DNA of 64,000 bases from Vreelandella piezotolerans (GTDB taxonomy: Bacteria > Pseudomonadota > Gammaproteobacteria > Pseudomonadales > Halomonadaceae). Numbering within the stretch: the first letter of the stretch is position 1; each line of letters begins with the position of its first letter. The notes below the pieces were generated by a model. It had not been told where the DNA came from and ran no database searches. It saw nothing but the letters and a program-made list of their open reading frames with translations. Positions 9,050 through 16,659 of this stretch are shown here, in pieces. The DNA is taken from positions 3,348,001-3,412,000 of the forward strand of contig NZ_CP048602.1 of the NCBI RefSeq assembly GCF_012427705.1, written 5' to 3'. The position numbers and the translations under genes are program-made.

Positions 9050-10128
9050 GCGCCACGATTCAAATCCTCAGCGGGCTGGGCGACAAAGGGCCCGCGGCCA
9101 TCGTGGTCGAAGCGCAAGGCAAACGCCTGCTGCTGGATGCCGGCGGCGCACTGCACCCCGGCGAGCCGGTTACCTGGGCACAGGGGCTCGCCGTGGACGC
9201 CGTGTTAATCAGCCATGACCACGTGGACCACATTGGCGGCGTCGTGGAACTGCCCGCGCAGATACCGCTTTACTGCACGCCGTTAGTCGCCAAGACGCTA
9301 CCCCCGCAGCGGGCGTGGCAGCCGCTGCCCTATCGGGGCCGTCTTGACGTTGAAGGCATTGCGGTCACCACCGGTCAAGCGGGGCATTCGCTGGGCGGCG
9401 TCTGGCTGCATCTCGACGACGCGGGCGGTATTTTTTACAGTGGCGATGCCTGTTTCGAGTCGCGCCTGTTTCCGTTCGATGCGCCCCCACCCGCCCACAC
9501 GGCGCTGCTAGATGCCTCCTATGGCCGCTACGACCAGCCCCAAGCGCAGTGCATCCACGCCATTGGCAAGGCGTTGGACCACCCTTTGGTGCTGCCGGTA
9601 CCGGAAACGGGGCGTGCCCTGGAAATGGCGCTATGGCTCTCGGAAGAGGCGGACCAACGCCACCTTCCTTTGGCGATTGACCCGATCATTCGCGATAACC
9701 TGGCCGCCCTACTCGCGCTGCCCAATGACCTTCGCCGAAAAGGATTGGACGCGGCTATCCAGGCGCTTTTGCAGCGCCCCAATGCCCGCCATCCGGCGCT
9801 TTGGCTGGTCAGCGACCGTGACGATGATCCGCCCGACTGGCCGCATCATCGTCTGCTGCACACCGGCTATTTGACGCCGCAGCGTCGCCAACAGCTCGCG
9901 GCGGGCGAGGTGCTCTGGCAACGCTGGAACGTCCATTTGCGCGCCTCGCATTTGGTAGCCCTGGCCCACCAGCTCCAAGCGGTCCAAGTGGCACCGCTCT
10001 TTACGCCGCTCCATGCCGATGCTGAGTCCGCCTGGCGTGACCTGCTGGGCACACGGCTCATCACACAGCCTTCGCTTGACGTCGAAGCGCAGACGAAAGT
10101 GCTCTCTTCGCCCCTGTTAACACCGTAG
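9046..10128 (+). CDS. metallo-beta-lactamase-fold hydrolase in the transporter operon
   Basis: A 360-residue cytoplasmic protein with no signal peptide. The N-terminal half is a metallo-beta-lactamase fold: SHDHVDHIGG at about residues 56-65 is the HxHxDH dinuclear-metal motif, AGHSLGG supplies the next histidine and YSGDACF the bridging aspartate; a late PLHAD may supply the last histidine. Family members hydrolyse phosphodiesters, lactones, thioesters and other bonds. Being translationally coupled to an ABC ATPase and followed by a phosphatase-like gene suggests it acts on the imported compound, and a phosphodiesterase acting before the phosphatase would fit. This is inference; the C-terminal 150 residues do not match a domain I recognise. 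Confidence 0.75.
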   Translation: MSATIQILSGLGDKGPAAIVVEAQGKRLLLDAGGALHPGEPVTWAQGLAVDAVLISHDHVDHIGGVVELPAQIPLYCTPLVAKTLPPQRAWQPLPYRGRLDVEGIAVTTGQAGHSLGGVWLHLDDAGGIFYSGDACFESRLFPFDAPPPAHTALLDASYGRYDQPQAQCIHAIGKALDHPLVLPVPETGRALEMALWLSEEADQRHLPLAIDPIIRDNLAALLALPNDLRRKGLDAAIQALLQRPNARHPALWLVSDRDDDPPDWPHHRLLHTGYLTPQRRQQLAAGEVLWQRWNVHLRASHLVALAHQLQAVQVAPLFTPLHADAESAWRDLLGTRLITQPSLDVEAQTKVLSSPLLTP

Positions 10129-10139
10129 GAAATATCTCT

Positions 10140-10586
10140 ATGAACGCAGTCATTGTCGATGTCGACGGCACGCTGGCCGAATTTCATCCTGCCGATGTCC
10201 ACGAATGGGTACTGGGTCCCGCCAAACAGTGGGATCCCTTTTTCGCCCACATGGCCAACGCGCCGGTCATTGAGCCCGTCGCCCGGCTGGTCAAGCTGCT
10301 AAAAGCCCAAGGCCAGCAGATCGTCATTTGCAGCGGCCGCCCCGACAGCCATAGAGCGCACACCCACACATGGCTTACTCGCCATGAAATCCCCTTCGAC
10401 GCCATGTACCTGCGTCCAGAAGGTGATGACCATGTGGATGACGAAGAGGTGAAAGCGGCGCTACTGAATCAAATGCACCGCGACGGCTTTGCCCCTTGGC
10501 TCGTGCTGGACGATCGCGACGCCGTGGTCGCCCAGTGGCGCGCACTCGGGCTGACCTGCCTACAGTGCGCGCCGGGAGACTTTTAA
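10140..10586 (+). CDS. HAD phosphatase, polynucleotide 3'-phosphatase-like
   Basis: A 148-residue HAD-fold protein. It begins AVIVDVDGTLAEF, with nucleophile Asp7 and general acid Asp9; ICSGRPDSHRAHTHTWL carries the motif-II serine; and VLDDRDAVVAQW is the motif-IV acidic pair. The spacing, together with MYLRPEGDDHVDDEEVKAAL in between, resembles the phosphatase half of T4 polynucleotide kinase. The likely activity is removal of a phosphate from a nucleotide-like or other small phosphate ester. It is last in the ABC/hydrolase operon, eleven bases after the hydrolase, and its stop overlaps the convergent MFS gene by four bases. No kinase domain is fused to it. Exact substrate unknown. Confidence 0.72.
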   Translation: MNAVIVDVDGTLAEFHPADVHEWVLGPAKQWDPFFAHMANAPVIEPVARLVKLLKAQGQQIVICSGRPDSHRAHTHTWLTRHEIPFDAMYLRPEGDDHVDDEEVKAALLNQMHRDGFAPWLVLDDRDAVVAQWRALGLTCLQCAPGDF

Positions 10587-11746
10587 GCATCGGCGAGGCG
10601 CGAGCGCCGCTGCCACAGGAGTACCGCCACGGGCACGAGTGAGATAGGCATCAGCACCAGATTGAGCGTTGCCCAGCCTAAACCGCTGACCAGAGGGCCT
10701 GCCAACAGGGCAGTGCAAGCAGCGGTGCCAAACACCAAAAATTCGTTGGCCGCCTGGGTGCGCGCTTTGTCCGCCGGGCGGTAACTCTCGGTGAGTAGGC
10801 CCGTGGCGGGCAGGAAGGTGAAGTTCCAGCCCAGCCCAAGCAGCACCAGCGCCACGTTGAAACCGGCCAAGCCGAGTTCCCCCTGAGCCACCATCGCGCT
10901 GGCCACCAGCAGCAAACACCCCGCGACGATGACTGGCTTGGCGCCGAAGCGAGCGGCCAAGTGGCCGGTAAAGAAGGAGGGCAGAAACATCGCCACGACA
11001 TGCCACTGAATGGTCATCGAGACATGGTGAAAGTGGTGCCCCGCACTCTCCATGGCCAGCGGCGTGGCGGTCATCGCCAGGTTCATCACCCCGTACCCCA
11101 CCATCGCGGCACTCACCGCCACGATGAATCCCGGCTGGCGGAGTATCTTACCCAGCGGCAGTGGCGTACCTTCGCTGTGGGTTCGGGATGCGGGCGGTAA
11201 TCGAGTCACTATCAACACCAGCAGAGCCAGTGAGTAAAGCGCTGCCAATCCGATGAAACTCCCCAAGAACGGCACCTCGCCCAGCTCACGGCTTGCCCTT
11301 GCCAGCCACGGCCCGGCAAACGCCGCTAGCACACCGCCTCCCATCACCAACCCAATCGCTCGGTCGCGCAGTGGCGCTGGCGCGGCCTCAACGGCGGCAA
11401 AGCGGTAGAGCTGACCAAACCCAATGCCCACGCCGATTAACCAGGTCGCAAATAAAAACAGCCCAAACCGCTCGCCGATCAGCGCCTGCGCGGCCAACAG
11501 AGCCCCCACCAGCCCCACGAGGTTGCCCAGCATAAAGCCCCGTTTACGGCCCAACCGCGCCATGATCAGCGAGGCTGGAATGGTCGCGCACATTAGGCCG
11601 AGCCATTGCGTCGCCACGGGAGCCGTCGACCATACGGCGCTAGGCGCCAGCGACGCGCCGATCAGCGGCGAGATACCGATCAGTAGCACATTGCCGGTCA
11701 CCAGTAACGCTTGGCACAGTGACAAGAGAGAGACGGTTACGGGCAT
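10583..11746 (-). CDS. MFS transporter
   Basis: A 387-residue inner-membrane protein with about twelve hydrophobic helices and the major-facilitator loop MARLGRKRGFMLG between helices 2 and 3 (residues about 62-75), the cytoplasmic A-motif position. Its length and topology match drug- or metabolite-efflux members of the family. Its first ten bases overlap the 3' end of the upstream GlxA-type regulator gene, so the two are almost certainly cotranscribed, and the regulator probably controls export of a compound it senses. Substrate cannot be predicted. Confidence 0.85.
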   Translation of the reverse strand: MPVTVSLLSLCQALLVTGNVLLIGISPLIGASLAPSAVWSTAPVATQWLGLMCATIPASLIMARLGRKRGFMLGNLVGLVGALLAAQALIGERFGLFLFATWLIGVGIGFGQLYRFAAVEAAPAPLRDRAIGLVMGGGVLAAFAGPWLARASRELGEVPFLGSFIGLAALYSLALLVLIVTRLPPASRTHSEGTPLPLGKILRQPGFIVAVSAAMVGYGVMNLAMTATPLAMESAGHHFHHVSMTIQWHVVAMFLPSFFTGHLAARFGAKPVIVAGCLLLVASAMVAQGELGLAGFNVALVLLGLGWNFTFLPATGLLTESYRPADKARTQAANEFLVFGTAACTALLAGPLVSGLGWATLNLVLMPISLVPVAVLLWQRRSRLADA

Positions 11747-12741
11747 GAGCGGTCCTCTTGACTGACAGCGGCTCGGGAAGAGGCAAAGCGTTGGCGATAC
11801 ACCGAGGGGGAGACGCCGTAGTAGCGCTGAAACTGGCGGCGCAGCTGTTCGGCACCACCCAGCCGCCAGCGCTGTGCAAGACGCTCCAGGGAGAGTGGTT
11901 CTCGCTCGTTGAGCAGCGCCAACCGGGCTTGTTCCAAGCGTAGCTGCGTCACATACGCGCCCGGCGTGGTGTTTAAATGCCGCTTGAATAGCCGTGTCAG
12001 ATGACGTGGCGAAACCGCCATCTGTTCGGCCATGCTCTCCAGGTCGACGGCTTCGCTGGGATCGGCATGCAGTCGGTCCAAGAGACGGCGCAGTGGCCCT
12101 GCCGACTGCTGACGACGCAATACCTCACTGAACTGGGACTGGCCGCCAGGGCGCTGTAGAAATACCACTAGCTCTCGGGCCACCTGTCCCGCGAGCTCTG
12201 CACCATGATCGGCCTCCACCAGCGATAGCGCTAGATCAATGCCGGCGGTCACCCCAGCGCTGGTATACCGGCCATGGCTTTCGATATAGAGCGCATCGGG
12301 CTCCACCCACAGCGCCGGGTACTCTTCCGATAATTGCTGGGCATGCCGCCAGTGGGTCGTCACACGGCAGCCGTCCAGCAAGCCAGCCTCAGCCAGTAAG
12401 AACGCCCCGGAGCAAATGGAGCCAAGCCGTCTGACGTCGGGGGCTATCTCACACAGCACTTGCTTGACGGCAGCGACGTCTCGCTGCTGCATCACGCCGC
12501 TGCCGCCTGACACTAGCAGCGTATCCAACGGCCGTAATTGAGGGAGCTGTTGGTAGGTGTGGGTCGCAAGGACGCCCAAGCCGCTATTGGTCAACACGGG
12601 CCCCGTGGCCTCGGCCACGAGCGTCAACTGGTACAGCGGCTGAGGGCTCAGCGCGTTCGCGCTGGCAAAAACCTGCCAAGGGCCGCTGACATCCAGCAGT
12701 TGGCAGTCGGGGTAGGCAAGCAGAGCAACATGTCGCGTCAC
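11737..12741 (-). CDS. GlxA-family transcriptional regulator (DJ-1/PfpI plus AraC HTH)
   Basis: A 334-residue regulator. Residues 1-190 form a DJ-1/PfpI-like domain with the nucleophile-elbow region GSICSGAFLLAEAGLLDG and the following VTTHWRHA, as in GlxA/GbdR/CdhR regulators. Residues about 225-325 form an AraC double helix-turn-helix (MAVSPRHLTRLFKRH, then GVSPSVYRQRF). Relatives activate genes for amino-acid or quaternary-amine catabolism, so it probably senses a small amine or amino acid. The start is GTG at 12741. Its ribosome-binding site GGAGAG lies inside one arm of a perfect 10-bp inverted repeat that directly abuts the start codon, suggesting translational or operator control. It leads a two-gene operon with the MFS transporter. 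Confidence 0.85.
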   Translation of the reverse strand: MTRHVALLAYPDCQLLDVSGPWQVFASANALSPQPLYQLTLVAEATGPVLTNSGLGVLATHTYQQLPQLRPLDTLLVSGGSGVMQQRDVAAVKQVLCEIAPDVRRLGSICSGAFLLAEAGLLDGCRVTTHWRHAQQLSEEYPALWVEPDALYIESHGRYTSAGVTAGIDLALSLVEADHGAELAGQVARELVVFLQRPGGQSQFSEVLRRQQSAGPLRRLLDRLHADPSEAVDLESMAEQMAVSPRHLTRLFKRHLNTTPGAYVTQLRLEQARLALLNEREPLSLERLAQRWRLGGAEQLRRQFQRYYGVSPSVYRQRFASSRAAVSQEDRSCP

Positions 12742-12780
12742 AGACTCTCTCCAATAAGAAAATGGAACTAGAGAGAGTCT
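12742..12780 (-). promoter_or_regulatory. inverted repeat burying the ribosome-binding site of the GlxA-type regulator
   Basis: AGACTCTCTC (12742-12751) and GAGAGAGTCT (12771-12780) are perfect 10-bp complements with a 19-bp spacer. On the minus-strand transcript the 3' arm contains the Shine-Dalgarno bases, and the GTG start follows directly. A folded leader would hide the ribosome-binding site. The same dyad could instead bind the regulator as DNA. Confidence 0.55.
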
Positions 12781-12854
12781 CGGCGCTACGCCCTATGTCG
12801 GCAATGACCATCACCCCACCGATAAAGACATGACGAGGGTGCTTGGGCTCGGCG

Positions 12855-13538
12855 TTAGCCCGTACGCTCCATCGGCGCTTCCATACGGCGCACGCTGGCA
12901 ACGAAGTCGCTGAACCGCTCGCCTTGGATCAGCACGTGGTCGCAGAGCGCCTGCTGGGCCTGGGCTGCGTCGCCCTGCTCGATGGCGTCGACGATCGTCT
13001 GGTGTTCATGGAGCGAGTTGTGCATGCGCTGGCGTACCTGGAGCTGTAAACGGCGGTAAGGCTTCAGGCGCTGCTTGAGCTGGCGGGCTTCGCTGGCTAG
13101 AAACGTGTTGTGGCTAGCGGTGTAGATACAGTCATGAAACGCTTCGTTCTCGTAATAGTACTCATCCGTGTCGCCCGCCAATGCTGCCGCTTCGCAACGT
13201 TGGTGCGCATCCTTGAGCGCCGCAAGTTCAGTGTCGCTGATGCGCCGCGCGGCCAGGCGGCCACACATGCCCTCAAGCTCAGCCATCACTTCGAACATTT
13301 CGATGAGCTGATCGATCCCTACCTTAGCGACGAACGTACCCTTCTTTGGCGAGACCGTGACTAGCCCGCTGGCAACCAACTGCTGAAACGCTTCGCGTAC
13401 CGGCGTGCGCGAGACGTTGAACTCTCGTCCTAGGGCCTCTGGGTCTAGCCGCTCACCAGGAGCACGCCGTCCGTTAATGATGTCATCTTCTAACGAGTCT
13501 CTTAGCCGCTGTGCGTTAGAGCGCTTTGTATCCACCAT
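12855..13538 (-). CDS. matR: GntR/FCD-family regulator of the malonate module
   Basis: A 227-residue GntR regulator. The winged helix (about 10-75) contains ERLDPEALGREFNVSRTPVR, and the C-terminal FCD domain (about 85-215) has an all-helical core with metal-type histidines such as EAFHDCIY and SHNTF. The ATG is preceded by a strong AAGGAGGT. It is divergent from the TRAP/decarboxylase/synthetase operon, the arrangement reported for MatR and matPQMAB in Sinorhizobium, so it most likely senses malonate or malonyl-CoA and represses the operon. The gap between the genes carries a consensus-like promoter overlapping a repeated TGACATTA motif. The symbol is assigned from context. Confidence 0.8.
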   Translation of the reverse strand: MVDTKRSNAQRLRDSLEDDIINGRRAPGERLDPEALGREFNVSRTPVREAFQQLVASGLVTVSPKKGTFVAKVGIDQLIEMFEVMAELEGMCGRLAARRISDTELAALKDAHQRCEAAALAGDTDEYYYENEAFHDCIYTASHNTFLASEARQLKQRLKPYRRLQLQVRQRMHNSLHEHQTIVDAIEQGDAAQAQQALCDHVLIQGERFSDFVASVRRMEAPMERTG

Positions 13539-13569
13539 CGAGTACCTCCTTCAATAACGCCGCAGGCGA

Positions 13570-13599
13570 TGACATTAATATGGCATAAATTTGACATTA
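13570..13599. promoter_or_regulatory. repeated TGACATTA motif, candidate GntR operator
   Basis: TGACATTA occurs at 13570-13577 and again at 13592-13599, a 22-bp period, about two helical turns, so both face the same side of the DNA. The second copy covers most of the -35 element of the malonate promoter. A regulator bound here would block RNA polymerase. Confidence 0.45.
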
Positions 13600-13619
13600 G
13601 CATACATAACCGCTATTGA
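13591..13619 (+). promoter_or_regulatory. sigma-70-type promoter for the malonate operon
   Basis: TTGACA at 13591-13596 and TATTGA at 13614-13619 are separated by 17 bp, the ideal spacing, and lie about 93 bp upstream of the first gene at 13712. The -35 is a perfect consensus match, the -10 has four of six bases. Confidence 0.55.
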
Positions 13620-13711
13620 AATATATATCAGCTCGCCTGATGAACACACAATGCCAATCCAAACACACAACGTTAATCCAAAAACACAACAACAACGGTT
13701 GGAGACGCTAC

Positions 13712-14707
13712 ATGAAACGCTTTTTACTACCCACCGCTGCGGCCCTCGGTCTCGCCATTGCTGCCTCCCACGCCAGTGCCGGTACCGTACTGCGAGCGTC
13801 GCACCAGTTCCCTGGTGGTCAGGGCGATATTCGCGATGAAATGGTGCAAATGATGGCCCGCCACGTTGCCGATGCGGATGTCGGCTTGACCATCGAAGTC
13901 TATCCCGGCCAGTCGCTGTTCAAAGCGCGCGAGCAGTGGGGTGCCATCGCCCGGGGCCGCCTGGACATCACCTCGCTGCCGCTGGATTACGCGAGCGGTC
14001 GCCACCCGGAATTCTCTGCCACGCTGATGCCGGGGCTAGTACGTAACCAGGCCCACGCCCAGCGGCTGAACGACTCCGAGTACATGACGATGATCAAAGA
14101 CGTCATCCTCGATGGCGGTGCGCGCGTGCTCGCGGATGCTTGGCTGTCGGGCGGTTTTGCCTCCAGCGAGCAGTGCATCACCTCACCGGAAACGGTCGCA
14201 GGGCAGAACATCCGTGCGGCGGGACCTGCGTTCGAAGAGATGCTGGAAGCAGCCGGGGCGTCGATCTCCTCCATGCCTTCATCCGAGGTGTATACCGCCA
14301 TGCAAACCGGCGTTTTGGACGCCGCCAACACCTCCTCCATGTCGTTCGTCTCTTTCCGTCTGTATGAGCAGGTGGAGTGTCTGACCGAACCCGGCGAGTT
14401 TGCCCTTTGGTTCATGTACGAGCCCATCTTGATCTCCGAACAGGTGTGGCAGGGCTTGACCGAAGAGCAGCAGGCCGCGCTGATGGAAGCGGGCGAGGCT
14501 GCCGAGATCTACTTCGCAGAAGAGGCGGCTGCCATCGACCAGCAGATGGTCGACGTGTACCGAGAGAATGGCGTCGAGGTGGTCAGCATGAGCGAGGATG
14601 ACTACAACGCTTGGCTCGAAATTGCCCGCGACACCTCCTACAAAAACTTCGCCGATAACGTTCCCAACGGTCAGGCCATCATCGATGCGGCGCTCGCCGT
14701 CGAGTAA
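13712..14707 (+). CDS. matP: TRAP transporter substrate-binding protein, probably for malonate
   Basis: A 331-residue DctP-family periplasmic protein. The ATG at 13712 is chosen for its GGAG seven bases upstream and because the protein then starts with a normal signal peptide, MKRFLLPTAAALGLAIAASH, cleaved near SHASAG. The mature protein begins TVLRASHQFPGGQGD and carries the family features GQSLFKAREQWGAI and an arginine-containing segment NIRAAGP that normally binds the substrate carboxylate. With the two membrane subunits downstream it forms a sodium-driven high-affinity importer. Malonate is inferred from the decarboxylase and synthetase genes in the same operon and from the same order in Sinorhizobium matPQMAB. 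Confidence 0.85.
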   Translation: MKRFLLPTAAALGLAIAASHASAGTVLRASHQFPGGQGDIRDEMVQMMARHVADADVGLTIEVYPGQSLFKAREQWGAIARGRLDITSLPLDYASGRHPEFSATLMPGLVRNQAHAQRLNDSEYMTMIKDVILDGGARVLADAWLSGGFASSEQCITSPETVAGQNIRAAGPAFEEMLEAAGASISSMPSSEVYTAMQTGVLDAANTSSMSFVSFRLYEQVECLTEPGEFALWFMYEPILISEQVWQGLTEEQQAALMEAGEAAEIYFAEEAAAIDQQMVDVYRENGVEVVSMSEDDYNAWLEIARDTSYKNFADNVPNGQAIIDAALAVE

Positions 14708-14729
14708 GGCGCTTGCTATTTGACCGTGC

Positions 14730-14749
14730 TGGCCACTCGTTGAGTGGCC
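14730..14749 (+). other. intercistronic hairpin between matP and matQ
   Basis: TGGCCACTCGTTGAGTGGCC folds as an 8-bp stem (GGCCACTC with GAGTGGCC) around a three-base loop, 22 bases after the matP stop. Such stems after binding-protein genes commonly protect the upstream mRNA; no T-run follows, so full termination is unlikely. Confidence 0.45.
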
Positions 14750-14787
14750 ACGTTTGTCCGCTGCTTGCTGAGCTTGACGAGGGAACT

Positions 14788-15309
14788 ATGGCAACTTCAA
14801 CCACTCACCCCCCTGCCCTGCGCAGTGGGGTTCTTGGCGGCTACATCCGCCTGATGGATACGCTATCGCGCGTGTCGGCTTACTTGGCCTGCGCCATGTT
14901 CGTGGCGGGCGTTTTGGTGATCTGCCAAATGGTGTTCATTCGCTACGTGTTGGGCATGAGCACGAGCTGGCAGACGGAATTCACGATTTTTTCGGTGACT
15001 GGCGCCATGCTGATGGGCAGCCCGTATGTCCTGATGACTGGCGGCCATGTGGCGATCACCATCGTGCCGGATGCCCTTGGCGGCCTGGCGCAAAAAGCCA
15101 TGCGTTTGGTGGCATCGCTGTTTGGCTTGCTGTTTTGCGCGGCGCTGGCCTACGCCTCTTGGGTGTACGTGTTCGAAGCGCTGCACGGCGAGTGGACCAC
15201 CGGCTCGGTGTGGAACCCGCCACTGTGGCCTGCTCTTCTGCCCATGGCCGTGGGAGCCACGCTGCTCTCGCTACAGTACGTGGCTGAAATCATGCGCGGG
15301 GAGGGCTGA
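14788..15309 (+). CDS. matQ: TRAP transporter small permease subunit
   Basis: A 173-residue DctQ-family membrane protein. The ATG at 14788 has a GAGGGA site at the right distance; an in-frame upstream start at 14713 has none. Four hydrophobic helices are visible, starting with SAYLACAMFVAGVLVICQMV near residue 30, followed by RYVLGMSTSWQTEF, the usual DctQ signature region. It couples the binding protein to the large subunit encoded two bases downstream. The 80-bp gap after matP contains TGGCCACTCGTTGAGTGGCC, a hairpin that could set the higher level of the binding protein. Confidence 0.88.
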   Translation: MATSTTHPPALRSGVLGGYIRLMDTLSRVSAYLACAMFVAGVLVICQMVFIRYVLGMSTSWQTEFTIFSVTGAMLMGSPYVLMTGGHVAITIVPDALGGLAQKAMRLVASLFGLLFCAALAYASWVYVFEALHGEWTTGSVWNPPLWPALLPMAVGATLLSLQYVAEIMRGEG

Positions 15310-15311
15310 CC

Positions 15312-16646
15312 ATGGATCCCATTACACTAGGCATCATCGTCGCCGTCGGTTTGATCGTACTGATGGCGATTGGCACCCCCATTGCGTTCGCGTTGGGCGG
15401 CGTGTCGCTGCTGGCGCTGCTCTACGACCGGGGATTGCCGGAACTCACCTACTTTGGCGAAACGTTTTTTGATCGCATCGCCGAGTTTGGCTTCGTGGCG
15501 ATCCCGATGTTCATTCTGATGGGCGCAGCAGTGGCTTCCTCTCCAACCGGGCGCGATCTTTACCGCTCGCTCGACCTATGGATGGGTCGTCTGCCTGGAG
15601 GCCTTGCCGTCTCCAATATCGGGGCCTGCTCCATTTTCGCCGCGCTCTCGGGCTCTTCCCCGGCCACCTGCGCCGCCATTGGTAAAATGGGCATCCCTGA
15701 AATGCGCACTCGTGGCTACCCCGACGGCGTGGCGGCGGGCTGTATTGCAGCAGGCGGCACATTGGGGATTTTGATTCCCCCCTCGGTCACCATGATCATC
15801 TATGGCATCTCGACCGAAACCTCGATTGGCCGCCTGTTCATTGCCGGGGTAGTGCCCGGCTTCATGCTCGCCGGCCTGTTCATGATCTGGACCATGATAG
15901 CCTGCAAGCTGGCCGGGGGTTACAACAACCCGCTGGCGGCCTCTGCTGAAAAACTGAAAGAGAACATCAAACAGAACGTCGATAGCAACATGAAGGCGCT
16001 CGTACGAGTGCTGCCCTTCTTAGGCGTCGTCGCGGGTATTCTGTTCGCCCTTTACGGAGGCGTGGCAACACCCTCGGAAGCCGCAGGTGTCGGCGCATTC
16101 CTCTGTTTGGCGTTGGCGATTTTGATTTATCGGATGTGGCAGCTTGGCCCCATCAAGCTAATCATGCGCGACTCGCTGCGGGAAAGCGTGATGATCATGC
16201 TAGTGATTGCCACTGCCGAAGTATTCGCTTACGCGCTTTCGTCGATGTTCATTACCCAGACCGTAGCGGCCGCCATTGCCGATTTAGAGGTGAATCGCTG
16301 GGTACTGATGGGCGTCATCAACTTGTTTTTGTTGGTGGCAGGTTTCTTTTTGCCGCCCGTGGCCGTGATCGTGATGACCGCGCCGATCCTGCTACCGATC
16401 ATTTTGGCGGCCGATTTCGACCCCTATTGGTTCGCGGTGATTCTGACCATCAATTTGGAAATCGGCCTGATCACACCGCCGGTGGGGCTCAACCTGTTCA
16501 TCATCAAAGGTATCGCACCCGATATCTCGCTGCGGGATATTTTGATGGGCAGCCTACCCTACGCACTGTGCATGGTGTTGGGCATTCTGCTTCTCTGCCT
16601 ATTCCCAGGTATTGCGCTATGGCTACCCAACCTGATCATGGGTTAA
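15312..16646 (+). CDS. matM: TRAP transporter large permease subunit
   Basis: A 444-residue DctM-family protein with about twelve to thirteen hydrophobic helices. Family features include the early GTPIAFALGGVSLLALLYDR segment, the SGSSPATCAAIGKMGIPEM region near residue 113, and the LGILIPPSVTMIIYGI hairpin near residue 150; a second pseudo-repeat ends with NLEIGLITPPVGLNLFII. It forms the sodium-coupled channel of the TRAP importer. It starts two bases after matQ and is followed by the malonyl-CoA decarboxylase gene. Confidence 0.92.
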   Translation: MDPITLGIIVAVGLIVLMAIGTPIAFALGGVSLLALLYDRGLPELTYFGETFFDRIAEFGFVAIPMFILMGAAVASSPTGRDLYRSLDLWMGRLPGGLAVSNIGACSIFAALSGSSPATCAAIGKMGIPEMRTRGYPDGVAAGCIAAGGTLGILIPPSVTMIIYGISTETSIGRLFIAGVVPGFMLAGLFMIWTMIACKLAGGYNNPLAASAEKLKENIKQNVDSNMKALVRVLPFLGVVAGILFALYGGVATPSEAAGVGAFLCLALAILIYRMWQLGPIKLIMRDSLRESVMIMLVIATAEVFAYALSSMFITQTVAAAIADLEVNRWVLMGVINLFLLVAGFFLPPVAVIVMTAPILLPIILAADFDPYWFAVILTINLEIGLITPPVGLNLFIIKGIAPDISLRDILMGSLPYALCMVLGILLLCLFPGIALWLPNLIMG

Positions 16647-16659
16647 CGGGGGACGCATC

